Positions 63,197-64,000 of a DNA stretch of 64,000 nt are shown in pieces. Made by a program: the position numbers and the translations under genes. The DNA lies in contig JAAVLL010000001.1 in assembly GCA_012103035.1 (NCBI GenBank), forward strand, positions 124,001 through 188,000. The letters run 5' to 3'. This DNA comes from Brucella oryzae (GTDB taxonomy: Bacteria; Pseudomonadota; Alphaproteobacteria; Rhizobiales; Rhizobiaceae). Each line of letters opens with the position of its first letter. Positions within the stretch are counted from its first letter, which is position 1. The notes under the pieces were generated by a model. It ran no database searches, had not been told where the DNA came from, and saw only the letters and a program-made list of their open reading frames with translations.

Positions 63197-64000
63197 ATGA
63201 ATATTCACGAATACCAGGCCAAGCGCCTGCTCCACACCTACGGCGCGCCGATCGCCAATGGTGTGGCTGTCTATTCCGTCGAACAGGCGGAAGAATGGGC
63301 AAAGACGCTTCCCGGACCGCTTTATGTCGTCAAGAGCCAGATCCATGCTGGCGGACGCGGCAAGGGCAAGTTCAAGGAACTGCCAGCCGATGCAAAGGGC
63401 GGCGTGCGCCTCGCCAAGTCTGTCGAGGAAGTGGTTGCCAATGCGAAGGAAATGCTGGGCAACACGCTGGTCACCAAGCAGACCGGCCCTGCCGGCAAGC
63501 AGGTCAACCGTCTCTACATCGAAGACGGCGCCGATATCGATCGCGAACTCTATCTCTCGATCCTGATCGACCGCACCGTCGGTCGTCCGGCTTTCGTCGT
63601 TTCGACCGAAGGCGGCATGGACATTGAAGCCGTTGCCGAAGAAACGCCTGAAAAGATCGTCACCGTTGCCATCGACCCGGCCAAGGGCGTGACGGACGAA
63701 GACGCGGGCAAGCTCGCCGACGCGCTGAAGCTTGAAGGTCAGGCTCGCGAAGACGGCCTCAAGCTGTTCCCGATCCTCTACAAGGCTTTCACCGAAAAGG
63801 ACATGAGCCTTCTCGAAATCAACCCGCTGATCGTCATGACCGATGGCCGCGTGCGCGTTCTCGACGCCAAGGTGTCGTTCGACGGCAATGCGCTGTTCCG
63901 TCATCCTGACATTCAGGAACTGCGCGATCTGTCGGAAGAAGACGAAAAGAGATCGAAGCTTCCAAGTACGACCTCGCTTACGTCGCTCTCGACGGCAATA
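63197..64000 (+). CDS. sucC: Succinyl-CoA synthetase beta subunit SucC (partial at window end, frame broken once)
   Basis: The first 268 or so of about 398 residues. SucC is the ATP-grasp subunit that makes ATP or GTP from succinyl-CoA. [20 protein letters not shown] is the standard start, with [17 protein letters not shown] in the nucleotide-binding loop and [20 protein letters not shown] holding the magnesium ligands. A missing base near 63950 disrupts [27 protein letters not shown] precedes ATG 63197; sucD is expected beyond the window. Confidence 0.95.
   Translation, partial: MNIHEYQAKRLLHTYGAPIANGVAVYSVEQAEEWAKTLPGPLYVVKSQIHAGGRGKGKFKELPADAKGGVRLAKSVEEVVANAKEMLGNTLVTKQTGPAGKQVNRLYIEDGADIDRELYLSILIDRTVGRPAFVVSTEGGMDIEAVAEETPEKIVTVAIDPAKGVTDEDAGKLADALKLEGQAREDGLKLFPILYKAFTEKDMSLLEINPLIVMTDGRVRVLDAKVSFDGNALFRHPDIQELRDLSEEDEKRSKLPSTTSLTSLSTAI

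Overview
The window is a stretch of alphaproteobacterial chromosome from the Brucellaceae. The Omp19 lipoprotein (59782-60324), the gene order hemE-hemJ-rho-mnmE-mnmG-rsmG-parA-parB-holA, the bolA / dnaJ-like-cobS-cobT block and the mdh-sucC start of a TCA operon all fit Brucella/Ochrobactrum. From memory, Omp19 and AroK are close to but not identical with those of classical Brucella, so I favour an Ochrobactrum-type (Brucella anthropi-like) genome. No database was consulted.

Layout. 1-13.4 kb: origin-proximal housekeeping. A kinase/pyrophosphorylase regulator and hemE diverge from a candidate oriC (711-1164) with DnaA-box-like sites and a dense cluster of GANTC sites. Haem genes, rho, a DUF255 protein, tRNA-modification genes (mnmE, mnmG), rsmG, the ParABS genes with three strong parS sites, and holA follow. 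13.5-16.8 kb: an ABC importer (ATPase, permease, binding protein). 17-30.7 kb: an accessory catabolic region. A LacI-type regulator, with two near-identical palindromic operators, diverges from a DUF993 protein and heads a long run of dehydrogenases, a CoA-transferase, an enoyl-CoA hydratase and short-chain dehydrogenases. 30.7-31.8 kb: a small AT-richer module, a Panacea/SocA-domain protein overlapping a small membrane protein, just downstream of tRNA-Arg(CCT). This is my best candidate for something poorly described.

31.9-43.6 kb: peptidase, D,D-carboxypeptidase, CobW-type GTPase, L,D-transpeptidase, accA, xerD, aroKB, a CorC-like protein and DoxX. 43.6-50.6 kb: bolA, cobST, a queuosine-precursor transporter, rpmB and a DUF3108 protein. 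50.6-53.7 kb: a MerR regulator and its heavy-metal P-type ATPase. 53.7-64 kb: gloB, yciB, ftsY, mtaB, dapF, omp19, zapE, mdh and sucC (cut by the window end).

The sequence itself is a major caveat. About 90 places in roughly 40 genes, including essential ones such as hemE, rho, holA, accA, ftsY and mdh, show a reading frame that breaks and resumes, nearly always where one base seems missing from a short homopolymer. I read these as base-calling or assembly errors and annotate each gene over its full span as a CDS, naming the break points. Positions of breaks are approximate to a few bases.
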